A stretch of 64,000 nucleotides of DNA from Daucus carota subsp. sativus (lineage: Eukaryota > Streptophyta > Magnoliopsida > Apiales > Apiaceae): NCBI RefSeq assembly GCF_001625215.2, contig NC_030385.2, positions 8,921,135-8,985,134 on the forward strand. The letters are read 5' to 3'. The notes under the pieces were generated by a model, which did no database searches, was not told the DNA's origin, and worked only from the letters and a program-made list of their open reading frames with translations. Every line of letters starts with the position of its first letter. Within the stretch, counting starts at the first letter, position 1. Positions 29,252-46,535 of the stretch are shown here, in pieces. Position numbers and translations under genes: made by a program.

Positions 29252-29404
29252 GAGCATCTCCAACGGTGTTAGCTATAATCGTTGGCCAAATGAGACCTAT
29301 ACGAGCATCTCCAATGGCGTTAGCATAAATCGTTGGCTAAATGAGACCTGTAAGAGCATCTCCAACGGCATTGGCTATAATCGTTGGCTAAATGGGACCT
29401 GTAA
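29252..29404 (+). repeat. Three tandem 51-bp copies of the MITE 5' terminus
   Basis: Units start at 29252, 29303 and 29354, each with GAGCATCTCCAA followed by GGCGTTAGC/GGCATTGGC-like sequence and TAAATGAGACCTGTAA. The period is exactly 51. The third unit continues into a full element. Confidence 0.85.
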
Positions 29405-29752
29405 GACATTATGTAAAATTTGATGAACCTGTAAAGACATTTTACTTCAATAGTATTGGCTATATTGGTCGGCTATATATAATTTAAAAATAGTATGTTA
29501 TTAATATTTTAGATTGTTAAACTAGAATATATCAGTACGATATGGTAATAAATGATGTGCAATCTTTCTACAGATTTTCTTACAGACCTGTAGAGGTTCC
29601 ACAAATTTAGCCATCCATAATAAGTTAACTAAAATTATAGATAACAACCGGGTATGGTTGGAGCATGTGTTTTTTGAGCGATTGGCTAAATTTTTTATTT
29701 TCAGTATGCCAACTCACATTTTAGCTAATGGTTTTCAATGGTGGAAGATGCT
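29354..29752. mobile_element. GAGCATCTCCAAC-family MITE, copy B
   Basis: Begins GAGCATCTCCAACGGCATTG and runs to GGTGGAAGATGCT, where the final bases give way directly to copy C. Confidence 0.7.
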
Positions 29753-30091
29753 AGACATTATGTAAAATTTGCTGAACCTATAAGACATTTTGCTTCAACG
29801 GTATATATTGGTTGTCTATAATTTAAAAATAGTATGTTATTAATATTTTTGATTGTTAAAATAGAATATATTAGTTCAATACGGTAATAAATGATGTGCA
29901 ATCTTCCTACAGATTTCTTACAGACCTGTAGAGGTTCGACAAATTTAGCCATCCATAGGAGGTTGGCTAAAATTATAGACAACAGCTGAGTATGGTTGGA
30001 GTTGAGTTTTTCGAGCTGTTGGCTAAATTTTTTTAATTTTTGTATGCCAACTCACCTTTTAGCTAATGGTTTTCAATGGTGGAAGATGCTC
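29753..30091. mobile_element. GAGCATCTCCAAC-family MITE, copy C, 5'-truncated
   Basis: Begins inside the family sequence at AGACATTATGTAAAATTTGC, lacking about the first 51 bp, and ends GGTGGAAGATGCTC then TTA. It joins copy B head to tail. Confidence 0.65.
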
Positions 30092-30493
30092 TTAGATAAT
30101 CTCCGACCACCAAAAGCTCTCGATTAAAATGTGAGTTGACATACCAAAAATACAAAATATAGCCAAACGCTCAAAAAACTCCCACTCCAACATGTAAGAC
30201 ATTATGTAAAATTAGTATGTCATTAATATTTTGGGTGATTATAAATAGAATATATCACTTGAATATAGTAATAAATGATGTGAAATCTTCTTACAAATTG
30301 TCTGCAGGTCTGTAGAGATTCGACAAATATAGTCAACCTCTTAATCTTGGCTATATTTATAGACAAGGAGAATGCATTGAAGTTAATATTTTTTTGACAC
30401 AATCTCTATATTTTTTAATTATGGTATGTATTTATGATTTTTAACTAATGGTCCAATAGGGTTGGTTATACGTTGGCTAAATTGAACCTATAA

Positions 30494-30919
30494 GAGCATC
30501 TCCAACCATGAGAAACACTTGGCTAAAAGTCTAGGTGGCTTACCAAAATTAAAATTTATAACCAATATCCACAAAAAACATCACTCCAACCATAGCAAAC
30601 CCTTGTGTATAATTATAGCCACTCCCCCATGGATGACTATATTTGTCGAACCACTATAGATCTGTATAGATCTGTAGTGAATTCCACGTCATCTCCCGCA
30701 ATTTATTTTCCTCCTTCCCGCTGATTACATATTATTTTTACCATATTAAACTGATATATTCTATTTATAACAATCTAAATATTAATAACATACTATTTTT
30801 AAATTATAGCCAGCCAATACCATCGAAGCAAAATGTCCTACAGGTTCAACAAATTTTACATGACTTCTTACATGTCCAATTTAGCCAAACACTTTTAGCT
30901 AACACCGTTGAAGATGCTC
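30494..30919 (-). mobile_element. GAGCATCTCCAAC-family MITE, inverted copy
   Basis: Ends GAGCATCTCCAACCATGAG and GTTGAAGATGCTC with the interior reversed relative to copies A-C. Flanked by TAA on the left and TTA on the right. Between 30092 and 30493 are rearranged pieces of the same family in both orientations. Confidence 0.65.
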
Positions 30920-31485
30920 TTATAATATTACCGAACCATCTTACTGAGCACAACATGTCGAAATCTGTTTGGTTGCATTGACTGCGATAATAATGAGAGC
31001 CCCCCTTTACATATATATTAATCATCCATCACAATCTTCCACTTATACATTTGATAATAATTTTTGGGATACATAGCATTATCTGGTTCAAAATAAACTA
31101 TATCGAATCAAATTTGAATTTTTTGTAAATAAATAAATCAAATATTGCATCTATTATATTTGGTCCTTCAATCGTATTGGATCACAAAAATCGGATCAAA
31201 ACATAAAATCATGCGAAATAAAATGTTAACAAGTTACTTTTATCGGGTTCGTCTTCGGACTGATAGACCAACCAAATTTCACCTCCAAATCTGGACGGGA
31301 AAATTGTGCAAGTGTGACATGAAGACCGGAGATTAGAGAGTAAAGTGGAATGAGACTTCAAACTTCAAAGTAGTTAAATCCATCCAGATCTTAACAAAAG
31401 AACGAAGTAATTTTCACTCCAACATCATGATTCATGACCATAAAAAACACTAAAACTAGACGGTGCCCACCCTGTCACAACTGGC

Positions 31486-31491
31486 CACGTG
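31486..31491 (+). promoter_or_regulatory. G-box / ABRE-like CACGTG upstream of the CML gene
   Basis: CACGTG in the context GGCCACGTGTCC lies 277 bases before the CML start codon. Such G-boxes bind bZIP and bHLH factors, including ABA-response factors. Its activity here is inferred. Between 30920 and 31485 I see no gene. Confidence 0.4.
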
Positions 31492-31767
31492 TCCGTAACC
31501 CACCAATCACAAACCCCGAGGCCGGCCAAGTCCTTTTCTTTAGCCGCTTTTAAGTCCCCAACGTCTCAATATAGATCCGTTTCCAACGGACACAATTTCA
31601 GTCCAACTACTTTTTAAATTTATCCCACCAATTATAACACCAACAACGCGTTTGTTTCATTGATAAAAATATTACACTTGCACCAAATTAACGCGTTTCC
31701 TCTCATCCATAAGTTCCCCTCAAACCAGACTCTGTTCGTACACTACATCTTCTCCTAAATATACACA

Positions 31768-32424
31768 ATGCTAAAACATAAAGCAATCTCAGCCATTCTG
31801 TTACGAGCTTTTCTCTTCTACAATGTCCTTAATTCAATCCTAGCTTATCTTGTTCCGAAGAAGCTTCGAAACTACGTTCCTACCTTTTGGTATTCCCGTG
31901 AAGCAGGAATTGATCGTAATCATACCAATTTGACAAGCAGTAACACGGAATTGACGCTGCATTTCCCCCGAATGGAGGCGGACGAGCTACGCAAGGTCTT
32001 CGAGATGTTTGATCACAACGGGGACGGGCGGATCACGAAGCAGGAGCTGAATGAGTCGCTTGAGAAGATGGGAATTTTCATTCCGGACCAGGAGCTGACG
32101 CAGATGATTGAGAAGATCGATGTGAACAACGACGGGTGTGTCGACATTGACGAGTTTGGAGATTTGTACCAGAACATCATGAACACGCGCGAGGAGGAGG
32201 AGGATATGAAGGAGGCGTTCAGCGTGTTTGATCAGAATGGGGACGGGTTCATCACGGTGGATGAGTTGAAGTCCGTGTTGGCGTCGTTGGGATTGAAGCA
32301 GGGGAGAACGGAAGAGGATTGTAAGACGATGATAATGAAGGTGGATGTGGATGGAGATGGTAGAGTTAATTTTAATGAGTTTAAGGCCATGATGAGAGGG
32401 GGTGGATTTGCTGCATTGAATTGA
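31768..32424 (+). CDS. CML5: Calmodulin-like protein with N-terminal hydrophobic anchor
   Basis: Calcium sensor of the CML3/CML4/CML5 group. The 218-residue intronless protein has a hydrophobic N-terminal segment (residues about 8-28, [20 protein letters not shown]), followed by [15 protein letters not shown], a pattern shared with Arabidopsis CML5, which is held on endomembranes of the secretory system by this region. Four EF-hand loops follow: [36 protein letters not shown] and [12 protein letters not shown], each with acidic residues at positions 1, 3 and 12, so all four should bind calcium. The end GGGFAALN resembles the family tail. The start is the first ATG of the frame and gives the family's usual length. 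Coding GC is clearly higher than in neighbouring intergenic DNA. The exact paralogue is uncertain. Confidence 0.9.
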   Translation: MLKHKAISAILLRAFLFYNVLNSILAYLVPKKLRNYVPTFWYSREAGIDRNHTNLTSSNTELTLHFPRMEADELRKVFEMFDHNGDGRITKQELNESLEKMGIFIPDQELTQMIEKIDVNNDGCVDIDEFGDLYQNIMNTREEEEDMKEAFSVFDQNGDGFITVDELKSVLASLGLKQGRTEEDCKTMIMKVDVDGDGRVNFNEFKAMMRGGGFAALN

Positions 32425-33277
32425 TTCGTTATCAAGGCTTGTTTAGTGTTGGTCTCTCCATTTCATTTGTTGTTTGGTTGTTTTGTTTAACTCTGGTTGA
32501 GTTGATTGTATATATTAATTTCATGATCAAATTAATCAAATAGATTGGTAATTTCCTCTTTCATTCTCTTTTTTCTTCGATTCTTCGCTAAATGTCTGGA
32601 TGATTTTAGTAATGTTTTAGTCTTATGGGTGGATTATCAATGTGGGGCTGAGAGAGAAGGGGGTAGGGATTTTCTTTGAGTACTCAAATTAGCTCAGGAC
32701 AATGTGTTTAGTAAATTTCAAATCAGGAAGTATAAACATAAATGAGCCGAGTTGAGCCCACTAGAGTAGTTGTTAATATGAATAAGAGAATCTATCGACT
32801 CGACAGTGCTACATTGGTCCATTTAGTGGATCCTCCCCCAAAACAAGATCATATTGAACAACCCTGAGGAAGATAGCATTGGGACATGCTATTACTATGT
32901 ATGGCTCTAACCCGGCTAGGATTAATTAAAAGTTTCGAAACTATTAACTCTACTCGAGCTATGCCATCTCTTGTTTTTGGATTGCTGCCCCTCTTCCATC
33001 GGTTAGAGATGGGGGGTTTCTGTTTAGTTTGGTTATTTACTTTTTCTGTGAGTAATAGGGGTAAAAGAGTTTTCAGAGATGTGGGAAGCAGTGAAATGAG
33101 CTCTTCACTGCTCTCTTCTACTAGTTTATGGCCACGACATTGCCTCTTTTTTTTTGTTGAATGAGAAAAGGTGTAAGAGAGTCCCTCGAAAAGAAATCTT
33201 TTACTCTATCCCGCTCCTTAACGAATTGTTCAAGCTTTCATGCAAAAAAAAAAGGAGAAAGATGAAGTGCGGTCTAT
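32425..33277. other. CML 3' flank and intergenic
   Basis: The probable 3' UTR is followed by AT-rich DNA. A 92-residue frame at 32886-33164 has no domain and poor composition. Nothing else recognised. Confidence 0.5.
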
Positions 33278-33285
33278 AGTGTACA

Positions 33286-33877
33286 CAGTGTTGTAAAAAG
33301 CGGGAATCGGACTTAGTCGGTGAGGGCACCGTCCAGCGATTAATCGGATAATCGGAGATTAATCGGAGTGATTAATCGGATCATTAATCGTAATCAATTT
33401 AATATTATTTTTAAATTATATATATATATTTATAAAATTATATATAGTATAGATTTATAATTATATAAAATCAAAAGAGTAATGATTTTTTATAACCCAA
33501 AACATGCCTTTATATACATATACAAGCCTAGTCATCTCATATATTTGATTCAATCTGCTAAGGAATATATATTGCAAATTTAAGTAATTAGAGTTTGGAA
33601 GTTAATATTAAAAGAGTGAAACGTAATAAAAACAAATTTAATTTATGTGTTTTGTCTTTCTGTGCCTTTTATTTTATTTAAATTTAAAATTTTAAAATTT
33701 TTTCACTTTTTTTAATTTTTTTTAAATTCACCGATTTTTGACCGATTTTTTCCGATTAATCCCGATTTTCAGAAAAAACGATTTTTTCACCGATTAACGC
33801 TTAATCGAGACGGTGGCCGACCGAACAGCGATTAATCGGCGATTAATCCCGATTAATCGCCGACTTTTAGAACACTG
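33286..33877. mobile_element. hAT-type MITE with perfect 8-bp target duplication
   Basis: A 592-bp element with inverted tips CAGTGTTGTAAAA and (reversed) CAGTGTTCTAAAA. Flanks are AGTGTACA at 33278-33285 and AGTGTACA at 33878-33885, a perfect 8-bp duplication. Subterminal regions carry many copies of CGATTAATCGG and its complement, as expected of transposase-binding repeats. The centre is AT-rich and non-coding. Confidence 0.9.
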
Positions 33878-33982
33878 AGTGTACATGTAACGCACAGTCC
33901 TTAATTACGGCTTTTGTTATATGTATTTTTTTGAATTCTTTATTTTAAAAAATAAATACCCTCTTCCTTATTTTAATATGAA

Positions 33983-36569
33983 CTAGCACTGTAGCCCGTG
34001 CGAGGCACGGGCATGTTCTCATATGCGTGATGAATATTGTTATTCTTGTTATCGTTCGACGATAACAAGAATAAAGGAGATTAAATTTAGATCCTTGTTA
34101 TTGTAGTGCAGTATAAACATGTCTTTTATTATTTAGCTTGCAATAACTGTTAATTTGAGTTAGATATAGTTGTCCTTAAAACAATGTAAGCAAAGTGTCA
34201 CAATGATATTTTGTACCAATGAGGTTTAACATTGATATTCAACTGATTGTGGCGTATCTTCCTCAATCACCTTCGATAATAAAGCATTTTGTGAGTAGTT
34301 AAGTCCCGTTCTTACTTAATATTCATATTTTTATCAATTTTTTTAAAAAAAATTGATTATTTCGATCAATAATTCACCCAAAAATTTAATTAAACTTATA
34401 ATATATTGTTTCACTGTTAGTGGAATATCACACTAATACTCCTCGACACATAGAGTATCACCTTGATAGGTAACTGGTTATGACATGTCATCATGATAAT
34501 TTTCTTATAGTAAAATTTTTGTAGATATTTAAGATTCCCCTTAGTAAAGTATCACTTTTATATTCAACTGGTTGTGGCGTATCATCCTGATACTCCTCCG
34601 ATATTAGAGTATTTTGTGGGTAGTTAAGTCCCCTTCTAATTGAATATTTATATTTTGATTAAATATAGTTGAAAATTGATTATTTTGGCCGGAAAATTGC
34701 TCAAAAATTTAATTAAGTCTATAAATATGTCGCTCCACTCATGGTTGGAAATATACTGATACTGCTCTATCCGTGGGGTATCACCCTGATACTCAACTGG
34801 TTATGATATATCATCATGTTAAGCCTCTTACAGTCAAAACTTTTGCCGGTATTTAGAGCCTTCCTTACTGAATATACTTATTTTGGTTAAATATTGTTGA
34901 GGGCATGCCGGGTTTTTAGGGCCCTATCTTACTGAATATTCATATTTTAGTCAAATATTGTTGAAAATTAATTGGGTATTTTGGATGAGCATTCACCCAA
35001 GAATTTAATTAAGTTTTTATAAAGATATAAGCCGCTTCGGTCCGAGTGGAATATCACACTGATACTACTCTACCATTGGAGTATCACCCTGATACTTAAT
35101 TAATTGGACGTATCACCATGATAATACTCTTACAGTCAAATATTTTATAAATATTTAGGAACTTCTTTATTAAATATTCATATTTTGGTTAAATATTATT
35201 GAGACATGGTCACACGGGAATGTTCTCATACGCGTAGGTGAATGTTGTTATTCTCGTCGTTGTCCAAGCGTTAGGTTTGTATTGTTGTTATTATAGGGCG
35301 GTGCACTAACCATCAATAAGAATTGAAAATAGCTCTCCTTATAATGATGTGAGTAATGTATCATACTGATATTCCTTTATAAGTGGAGTATCACATTGAC
35401 GTTTAACTGGTTGTCATGTATTATCATGACAATACTCCGACAATGATATATCTTGTAGGTATGGAGGGACATTCTTACTAAATATTCATATCTAGGTAAA
35501 ATATTGTTGAAAATTAGATATTTTGACCGGGCACGAGCATGTCGGGTAGTTAGGGCCCCATCTTATGGAATAATCATATTTTGGTCATATATTGTTGAAA
35601 TTTGGGTATTTTGGTCGAGCATTCACCCAAGAATTTAATTAAACTTTTATAAATATATATTGCTCCACTCCTAATGAAATATCACATGATACTCAATTAA
35701 TTGTGACGTATCCTCATAATAATCTTTTTACAGTAAAATAATTTGTGGTATTTGGCCCACTTCATTGAATATTCATATTTTGATTAATTATTACACACGT
35801 GCATGCTCTCATACGCGTGAAAGAATATTACTATTTTTCTCACCGTCTGACAATATTGCAAATGGTAAAGACTCTCTCCATGTTGTTATAGTCCGATGCA
35901 AACATGTCTTTTATTATTTGAGCGTTACAATAACCATTAATGTGAATTAGAAATAACTCACAATGCGAGCAAATTATCACAATGATTTACACCTACTGGT
36001 GGAGCTCCACCTTGATATTCAACTGGTTGTGAAATTTTGATACTCCTCTAACATTGAAGTATCTTGTTGATATTTAGGACCTTTTATACTGAATATTCAT
36101 ATTTTGGTCAGATATTGCTGAAAATTGGATAATTTAGATAAGCATTCATCCAAAAACTTAATCAAGGTATTTTTGTTAAAAATTATGCGAAATTAGATTA
36201 ATTTTTTTTACTATAAATAAGTTAGGGTTATACATGCTTTGATGATGTAATTAATTACCTACACATTAATAATTAACATATTATTTACAATTTAATTATG
36301 AATAAGTTAATATGTGAGATATAATCATACATATTAATTACAAATATTAATTTTATGTATTAATAAAGCATGTAAAAACATTAATTACTGTACTTATTAA
36401 AGTTTTAGATATAATTATGCGTAATAATTGCAAGCTATTAATTATATGTATTAATGGAAGAGGTATTAAGCAAGTTATTAATTATGTGTATTAATGAAAG
36501 AGAGGGTTAAAGGAGTAATTTACATGGTGAATAAAATGTGGCATGTTGGTCTATTATATATATAATAGA
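33983..36569 (-). mobile_element. Non-autonomous Helitron, minus orientation
   Basis: On the minus strand it begins TCTATTATATATATAATAGA (36569 downward) and ends CTAG at 33986-33983. A perfect 8-bp-stem hairpin GCCCGTGC-GAG-GCACGGGC (33994-34012) lies near the 3' end, as Helitrons have. It sits between host A and T. The interior has no Rep/helicase frame but carries diverged repeats with GAGTATCAC and TGATACTC motifs, and a CTCATACGCGTGAA-type block seen at about 34018, 35226 and 35808. Confidence 0.85.
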
Positions 36570-36689
36570 TTATGTGATTATCACCCCAGTATATGTATCA
36601 ATTTCATAGGGCTTGTTGTGTTTGAAATATATGATTATGTTCATATGTAATTATTTTGTTTTTGTGATTAAAAGATGATGATGCTAATA

Positions 36690-37040
36690 TTCACTAAGTT
36701 TCATGGGGGAAGGTTGTATTGGTTCCCACAACTGAATATGTTGGGGGCATTGTTACTGTCTATCATTTTCGAGATCACCACGAGGAAGTTAATATGGAGA
36801 GTCTGAGAGAATGGAGTAAAGGTCTTAGTTACGGGAGATTGTGGTGTCTATATTATAAGATTCCTCCGAGAGAGATGGATGGAGGGTTGGCTTTATAAAA
36901 AATTAAGACAAGTATAACAGATATGCATGTCGTCTTTTGCTATGGAAAATGATAACAAAATAGATGTTTATGTGCAACATTCTAATCAGGATTTTGAAGC
37001 AAACTTTGAAGGGGTGAGTGATGTAAGTGAGGCAGAGATT
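36690..37040 (+). pseudogene. Fragment of MULE-type transposon protein (PB1-like N-terminal part)
   Basis: From 36734 a frame reads EYVGGIVTVYHFRDHHEE and continues to PPREMDGGLAL before a stop near 36896. This resembles the N-terminal PB1-like region of plant Mutator-like transposase proteins (HHGG, EYVGG-VTV, GL-LL motifs). A preceding FHGGR is in another frame, and a following KIDVYVQH segment, again like the family, lies after the stop. Several frameshifts make it inactive. Confidence 0.5.
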
Positions 37041-38080
37041 TGAATATGAATGAATTAGAGGAGGATTTTAATTTTGTTGACTCAGAACTCCATAATAGGC
37101 GATGACATGCTTTTTGCTGACAATGTGTGGATGTCTGGATGATGAAATAGAATGGTTTGGTGCATTGGGGGCAGGACTTGGACTAGCCGAAGTAGCCATG
37201 TAGCAAGAGAACGAGAATGAGAGTGAGTATGACAGTGATGATCTTTGAAACTTGGTGACCGACAATGATATAGAGGAGAGAGTTGTTGGTGAGGAGAGTG
37301 AAAAAGAAATAATAAATTTTTATTAATTAGTTACATATATTGTGATATATTCAGATATTATAATACAAAATTTAATATTTAAAATAAAATAATAGTATAT
37401 TCTGTAATTTTTAATTTTAATAACAAAACACAATGTAGCACAACATTTTATTTGCTTTGTTTCTAAAGTTTTTTTTTCCAACTCTCAGTTACAATAATTT
37501 TAAGACAAATATAAATTTCAATTTATTACATTACTGTATATCTTTTAAATTACAATTAATCACCAGCATCGCATCCTCTGAAAAAAAAAAAAAAAAGGAA
37601 CACTAGCATATGTTGAAACAAACGTTGATGAAAGTTATTCACCATAAACCAAAGAACCCTTGATTGATAAATAATTACCCAAAATCCACCTTCCTTCCCA
37701 ACTCTCTAAAAAGAAATTTTTATGTGTTTGGGAGATTGGAGACTGCATGCATACAGATATCGATCAAGCTACAAAAGTTAGATGGTTTGCTACCTAATTC
37801 TTTAAATTTATGGTCCGACTGTTTTTTTAATATATCAATCCCAGAACGTTTCATCTGTATGTTTGCATGTTTTTTTAAATAAATTATAGGTTTTTTTTAT
37901 ATTCGGAGATCACTGATTATAGATACTCAACATTGGCTATAGATTTGTTTTTGTGCTCTGAAATAAGGTTTTGAAGACAGTTGAATTTTTGTGATGCATA
38001 ATTATTATAGGCATGATGAAAAAGATAGAATGTTATGACATATGTTGTGGGGAGGAAAAATTTAATAAGATAGGTGTTTG
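37041..38080. other. AT-rich 5' flank of the CDPK gene
   Basis: Contains low-complexity AT sequence and a poly-A run near 37581. No gene or clean element end seen. The last part is probably the CDPK leader. Confidence 0.5.
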
Positions 38081-43372
<5,292 letters not shown>

Positions 43373-44318
43373 GGGATGCATATAAGGTCCGTCATTCTTG
43401 ATTATTGGATTTACCAACCCACATAATAGGTGTACAGCTGCTGACAATTAGTTTGTAACTCGAAACTTAAAATGCATAATTTTCAGGCTTATGTGAGAGT
43501 GATCAGAATTTTAGCCCCATTATAGTTTTCCACAGTATTTTCTGCCAATCTGTAAATTTAATTTCCCTGCCCAGCCTTACCCTTGGGATTGTAGTCATTT
43601 TAGCCCTTTTCATTTCTTTCAGATACTTCTGTAGTTCTGCTTCAGTTATCTGTAAATTCTGACTTCTTGGACAGTATTAGCTGATACACATCTAACTGCT
43701 GCTTATAGCTTTGAGTATATTAGCAACTTAAATGTGTGAAGAAGAATATAATACTGCACTAAAAAGGGGAGCATAAGATTGCATATTTGTGGTGATTATG
43801 TAACTAATTTATGCTTATGATTACCTCGTTGTGCATTTGATTACTATCTAATCTAGATACCTTATAAAGTGAAGAGTGCTTCGTTTACTAGATCATTTGC
43901 CAAATTGGGAAGCCCAATCTCCTCCCAAATCCCAGCATACCCGAACAATACGCACAACCACACTGTATCCTCTGTTTAAGTTATCATCTTATTATATAGT
44001 AACTGCTAATTCTTTGTAGGGAACAGTATATATTTTTTACTTCATCTGACTGGTTCTTGGTGGCACTCCACAGGCATTTGTTTGAGGCACAGTGGTGCCA
44101 TGTAGTTGTGCATACCAGAATGACTTCTATGTGTTTTAGCATCCTCTTTTTCGTGTGTCAGCTAGTGGATTTGGATCTTGCCACTTTAGGCCCATCTCTC
44201 AGGTCACTAATTGTATTCACTAGGGGGCTTATAACTAATGGCTTCCCAGTTAGTTTCTTACTGAAATGCTTCTAAATACGTATTGGAGAGTTAGGAGTCT
44301 TAGCCTTATACTTCTGTA

Positions 44319-44389
44319 GAACACTATGAATAGTGTTCATCTAATGTTTTGTTGGGGCTTATAACAAATGAACACTATGAATAGTGTTC
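44319..44389. repeat. Pair of identical 20-bp near-palindromes
   Basis: GAACACTATGAATAGTGTTC occurs at 44319-44338 and again at 44370-44389. Each has 9-bp perfect arms around GA and could form a hairpin. The spacing is 51 bp. Confidence 0.8.
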
Positions 44390-46439
44390 ATCTGTAGTCT
44401 TGGTGGCACTCACAAATGAATTATCTTATTAATGTTCATCTAATGATATGTGTTGGATAGGTGAAACCTTGTGAAGCTAATAAACCTATACTGTATGAAT
44501 TTAAAAGAATCATTGCCTTTCTAGTAGGCAACTGAAACTCTATGGGAACTTGCCTGCTTTCCTCTATCAGAATTTAGCAATAATGTAAGTGCGTTCTGCA
44601 CTTTTTCGCTATGATTACAATGTGTTTAGCTACTCAGTAGCTTTTAGGAATATGCTGATTGTGAGTGGAATATATTTTTGAATTAAATTTGCATTTGCAC
44701 TCCTTGTGATTCAATTATTCAATGTGCTGACTAGTACTCGACACCTAATTACTAGTTAGTTCAGGCAAGGAATGGCCATCTGATGGAATGGTAGTTGGGC
44801 AATGCTTATGTAAATATGATACTACGACAGGCTTGGCAGCTACTTATTTTTCATTTGCGGATCTGGATTCTATTATATCATTGGAGGGCTGAATACCTCT
44901 GTATATTGATTGGAAAGTGTTTTCCCGTCTTGTCTTGGTCAAACGTTTAGGCGTCCTATTAATTGTAATGCTATATCTGTCTCAAGATAATTTTAAAGTT
45001 ATTAACTGAATGATGTAGTTTTAGTAAACTGTAGTCGTGTAAGCCTCCCAAGCATGTGCGTACAGGGTTCCTAATCTTATAGAAATATGCGGGAAATGAG
45101 TAATTCTACAGTAGCATGGTATGGTGGCCTTAAAGACGCTTAGCAATGGCAGACTCCAGATCCTATAGAACAGAACATTTCTGTGGACTTAGCAGGACAA
45201 CTAACCAAAGGATCCCAGTCTGTATAGAAAGCAAAAGGGAATTAGGTCGAGGTAACAGCGTAGAGATCAGACAAAATATGAAGTTCCATCGGCTAAATAT
45301 TTGCGGTATAGGCTGCCTATGTGCTGGTGTAATTCTGCAGACTTCTGCAGTGCTTATAACATGCATTGTTATAAGCACATTTGAACATACACATTGATTG
45401 ACTGTTGTCTAAAACTTTTGGTATATAATTTCATGCAAAAAGTGGATATATCCACAAGATGCCTTTATGTGCATTGATGAATGAAGTTGCTTTTAAATTC
45501 ATTTTCATTTGTGTGAACAGTCGGCAGGGCTTAATCCACATGATATGGAACCTAACCTTGACCTAACACCATACATGACAGAACATTTCATATCTTCGTC
45601 AACTTGACTTGCACGGCTCAAAATTTGGTGTCCATATGCCGTTTTCGCGCAGTTTTTGTTTTTTTATAATTTTTTTACTCAGGCGCAGTTTTTGTTGTTA
45701 AATTTAAAAGAAGTGTATACAAGTGAGTTGATTTTTTTTAGTCGGGTATGGATTGCGGTCATCCTGCAAGTCCTGGATACCGAAAATTTCCGCAAGAAAC
45801 TGCTTACCTCCTTTTGATGAAACATGAAAAGGGATCGAACAGTTGCAAGTGATTCTAACCTCTACTTTATGTGTCAAGTGGAGTCTGGGGTGCTACATGA
45901 CAATATCTTACTTTTTAGTTGGATGTTTCGTCTTGAAAAATGGGAGACAAATCTGAGAAAGGGATGTCCTCTGGGGCACGACGCTGTGTGATAAAGCCAT
46001 TGAGGTTTTCTCCGCTTTGTCATTTTCATTACACCACGCTCTTTTTACTTTCTGGTCATCTTTATCTCATCATCTCAGATGATATTTACTACTCAACACT
46101 CGTGAACTAAGTATCCGACTTGGAGTAGAACACCACACTAACGTACGTGATAACTGGTCTGCGAGAGTGCTAGAACAGCAACCAAGGAAAAATGTTACAT
46201 ACTAAAAAAAATTGAAAAAACATTATGGAACTGTATTTTATAGGATCCTCGAAATCGTGCAAATAGTGAACGTATGAGTAGGTAATTATGAGATCAATGG
46301 GAAACGTATTCAAGAAAATGTCAATCACTGCAGCACTCTGCAGTAGCTTGGCCCCTATAAACTCAGAAAATTTAGGCGATTCCCTGCAACTTGGGTAACT
46401 AGGGTTTTTGTCCATTCCTCTTCCTGTAGGCCGGCAATG

Positions 46440-46535
46440 CAAAGACAAGACAGTTTAATTAAGCGAGAATCGAACACGGAACTGAGGACGACAAATGACA
46501 AACCCTTAACACTTGAGCTATCTGATCGCTAGGTC
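46440..46535 (-). mobile_element. tRNA-derived SINE head
   Basis: On the minus strand ATAGCTCAAGTGTTAAGGG resembles an RNA polymerase III A box, and TGTTCGATTCTCG about 40 bases later resembles a B box. There is no full cloverleaf. A SINE with its body toward 46440 or lower is likely. Confidence 0.5.

Noticed and set aside
32886..33164. 92-residue open frame downstream of the CML gene
   Set aside because: Low-complexity composition and no recognisable motif.
38078..38080. Apparent extra start codon before the CDPK
   Set aside because: The codon is TTG. The ATG at 38081 gives the MGNTC acylation motif of the clade.
45146..45397. 83-residue open frame between CDPK and ABCG22
   Set aside because: No domain, no splice context and no family resemblance.
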